Below are positions 63,846 to 64,000 of a stretch of DNA of 64,000 bases, piece after piece (within the stretch, counting starts at the first letter, position 1; each line of letters starts with the position of its first letter). The position numbers and the translations under genes are program-made. The notes under the pieces were generated by a model that did not search any database, had not been told where the DNA came from, and was given only the letters and a program-made list of their open reading frames with translations. Origin of the DNA: Chitinophagaceae bacterium (GTDB lineage Bacteria > Bacteroidota > Bacteroidia > Chitinophagales > Chitinophagaceae); contig CANFLL010000005.1 of NCBI GenBank assembly GCA_947447825.1, forward strand, positions 22,995-86,994, written 5' to 3'.

Positions 63846-63998
63846 ATTTTCGCCATCTGGGAAGAATTTAGTCTGCGGCAAGCCAGATTTCCACTTTCTA
63901 AGAACAATCGAGTCCGATTCATGGTAGATTTTCGCCATCTGGGAAGAATTTAGTCTGCGGCAAGCCAGATTTCCACTTTCTAAGAACAATCGAGTCCG
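63846..63998. repeat. 71-bp direct repeat, two copies at the window edge
   Basis: Copies at 63846-63916 and 63928-63998 appear identical and begin ATTTTCGCCATCTGGGAAG; they are separated by 11 nt (82-bp period). Each contains TCTGG and CCAGA as short inverted arms. The array may continue beyond the window. The minus-strand ORF 63801-63989 merely reflects the repeat. Confidence 0.9.
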
Positions 63999-64000
63999 GT

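Noticed and set aside
63846-63998. CRISPR at the window end
   Set aside because: Repeats of 71 bp with an 11-nt gap do not fit CRISPR sizes.

Overview
The window is an AT-rich chromosomal segment of a member of the Bacteroidota. The evidence is: type IX secretion genes (a PorP/SprF-like protein and a giant SprA next to ruvA); promoters of the TAnnTTTG type; the rpmB-rpmG-DUF4295 cluster; the rsfS-ftsH-LUD cluster; many genes without Shine-Dalgarno sequences or with TTG starts; and TonB-plug and carboxypeptidase-regulatory-like surface proteins. The order or family cannot be fixed from this window; a Chitinophagia or Sphingobacteriia relative is plausible. Nearly all genes are intact housekeeping genes. 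I see no prophage, complete insertion sequence, CRISPR array or integrative element.

Layout. 1-1.6 kb: 3' end of tuf, tRNA-Trp, secE and nusG, closed by a perfect 32-bp inverted repeat where the rplK-rpoC operon would normally follow. 1.7-8.8 kb (minus): two surface/regulatory-like proteins, gmk, a CDGSH protein, and a Zc3h12a-like NYN ribonuclease paired with an unknown protein. 9-17 kb: bioF, a D-aminoacylase-like enzyme, a ModF-like ABC ATPase, a DnaQ-like exonuclease, a polyprenol-phosphate glycosyltransferase and an EamA transporter. 17.6-20.4 kb: a lipoprotein and a small toxin-antitoxin island with a vapC killed by one stop codon, a RelE-like pair, and a truncated plus a complete mmcQ copy. 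20.4-26.9 kb: birA, rsfS, ftsH, a LUD protein, lpxH and a threonylcarbamoyl-AMP synthase. 27-33 kb: atpC/atpD, tsaB, an ArsR regulator with a persulfide-dioxygenase-like enzyme, a DnaJ-domain membrane protein and a PP2C phosphatase. 33.7-40.9 kb: a thiolase with unusual active-site residues, bcp, upp, porP, two clpP paralogues and clpX. 41.6-47.6 kb: photolyase, a Crp-led redox/sulfur operon, ribosomal proteins L28 and L33, a beta-propeller protein and engB. 47.6-55 kb: nested repeats, folC, a broken four-helix-bundle gene, a TonB-like protein, a TauE-family transporter, pdhB and ruvA. 55.2-64 kb: sprA, a glycosyltransferase and a 71-bp direct repeat at the window edge.

The most unusual signal is between the genes. 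Four separate intergenic tandem arrays with unrelated sequences all have a unit of 21 bp (one alternates 21 and 22 bp), about two helical turns. Three of the four show an obvious recent higher-order duplication (105, 87 and 63 bp). Units abut without spacers, and in two arrays the reading frame is not kept, so a DNA-level role or mutational mechanism is more likely than coding. Other intergenic structure includes a dispersed element of about 145 bp with inverted arms (two copies), a nested inverted repeat of 363 bp, and inverted repeats built from heptamers.

Functional links: PorP-like and SprA belong to type IX secretion; the threonylcarbamoyl-AMP synthase and TsaB both serve tRNA t6A synthesis; the persulfide-dioxygenase-like enzyme and the Crp/DUF2892/OsmC/rhodanese operon both point to handling of reactive sulfur and peroxides; ClpP1, ClpP2, ClpX and FtsH are the ATP-dependent proteolysis set.
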